Of a stretch of 64,000 nt of DNA, positions 63,358 to 64,000 are shown in pieces. The first letter of the stretch is position 1, and every line of letters starts with the position of its first letter. The notes below the pieces were generated by a model, which saw only the letters and a program-made list of their open reading frames with translations, ran no database searches and was not told the DNA's origin. The stretch comes from Armigeres subalbatus (taxonomy: Eukaryota; Arthropoda; Insecta; Diptera; Culicidae). Location: the NCBI RefSeq assembly GCF_024139115.2, contig NC_085140.1:418760283-418824282 (forward strand), given 5' to 3'. The position numbers were made by a program, and so were the translations under genes.

Positions 63358-63520
63358 CGTCGAGTCAAGTTCGAGACACTGAAGGTGGCCTTGCATTTAA
63401 GGTCGAAATACGTATCTGTAAAGATTACAAAACTTGGTGGAATCAAATGGAATAGTACTAAACTCGTCTAATGACAGGTGAAGACATTCTACTAAAAGAG
63501 TTTAAATAATTTTCTCAAAA
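63358..63520. repeat. Dispersed hammerhead repeat, copy 5 (degraded)
   Basis: GTCGAGTCAAGTTCGAGACA, GGCCTTGCATTTAAGGTCGA, AATACGTATCTGTAAAG, AAACTCGTCTAATGACAGGT and GAAGACATTCTACTAAAAGA align with the + strand of the 40-kb copy. The core reads CTGAAGG and stem I has TGTA, so the ribozyme-like motif is damaged although GAAATACGTATC is kept. Left arm absent. Confidence 0.65.
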
Positions 63521-64000
63521 TGTTGTGTAAATCCATTTGATACATTTAGGTTAAGAACCTAAATTTTACGAAAGGTTTGTCAGCATTGCACGTAAGCCAT
63601 ACAAAAGAATTATAAATGTTTTCGGATTAACCGAAAGGCCGTATTGGTGACACCAACTTTACAAGTAGCTACCAATGTTAGGCAGTCATTGGTGAATCAT
63701 GAACGCCATTATTGAGTAAGCTCAAAAGCTAAATTAAGCTCTGCAGCGAGATTCCACAAAAGTGAAGATACTACTTCCCCTTGGCTTAACGTAATGTCGA
63801 GTAGAGATATTGGTTTTGAAACATCTGTTGAATCCGTTTGTTTATAATATTAGGTAGCTCATGACAACGTGCGACTTCCAATACATATGACATCAAAAGC
63901 ACCCTCAATATGTATCTTGCTTTTGCATGATTGCTTTTGAGCGAATGCTTTCTCGATATCATAAACAACCTTGTTTAAAATAGTCACGATGACTTTCCAA
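63521..64000. other. Window end, no gene recognised
   Basis: AT-rich sequence; a 60-codon minus frame (63968-63786) has no convincing family motif, though it could be part of a retroelement that continues beyond the window. Confidence 0.35.

Noticed and set aside
1..64000. Endogenous viral sequences, common in Aedes genomes
   Set aside because: None of the reading frames resembled viral proteins; all long coding matches are LINE, Penelope-like or P450.

Overview
The window is insect nuclear DNA, most likely from an Aedes mosquito. The evidence is an AT-rich background, tRNA-related SINEs that look like the Aedes Feilai family, RTE-, LOA- and R1-like LINEs, a Penelope-like element, many palindromic MITEs, and two intron-containing mitochondrial cytochrome P450 genes of the CYP12 type. 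I see no bacterial features, no rRNA, no stand-alone tRNA gene, no CRISPR array and no recognisable viral relic.

Only two host genes can be supported. A complete six-exon CYP12 gene lies on the + strand (42085-43996; exon lengths sum to 1626 nt, 541 codons). A second CYP12 gene lies on the - strand (61221-59539) and lacks its 5' exon(s) in the window. They converge on about 15.5 kb of repeats. Their splice sites agree to the nucleotide except for a 430-nt block: gene 1 splits it 157+273 and gene 2 splits it 273+157. Gene 2 also has an extra intron before its first visible exon.

Layout. 0-6 kb: a ~2.9 kb foldback element carrying a nested MITE, then a tandem cluster of another MITE alternating with a ~320-670 bp sequence. 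6-13 kb: a hammerhead-bearing repeat, a tandem array, SINEs, foldbacks and unique DNA. 13.5-16.7 kb: a broken RTE-like LINE. 17-23 kb: mostly unique DNA. 23-31 kb: two copies of a second RTE-like LINE, each with a 13-bp target-site duplication (TSD), plus MITEs. 31-33 kb: a Penelope-type terminal palindrome and a small retroposon with a 26-bp TSD. 33.5-39.1 kb: a nearly full-length LOA (Lian-like) LINE. 40-44 kb: CYP12 gene 1. 45-48.6 kb: MITEs, then a Penelope-like element with a GIY-YIG endonuclease inside a long polypyrimidine tract. 49-58 kb: LINE fragments, one carrying a MITE, and a 1,067-bp composite retroposon with a 24-bp TSD. 59.5-61.2 kb: CYP12 gene 2. 61.6-62.5 kb: a SINE split by another insertion.

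The most interesting signal is a dispersed palindromic repeat (copies near 6.1, 40.3, 50.7, 58.4 and 63.4 kb). One strand of its centre can be drawn as a hammerhead ribozyme: paired stem I, a CTGAAGA core, stem II, GAAA, a palindromic stem III and a UC cleavage dinucleotide. A second, unrelated-looking palindrome at 31.7 kb has the same layout with CTGATGA. Penelope-like elements are known to carry hammerhead motifs, so these repeats may be nonautonomous Penelope relatives. All annotations come from reading the sequence without database searches.
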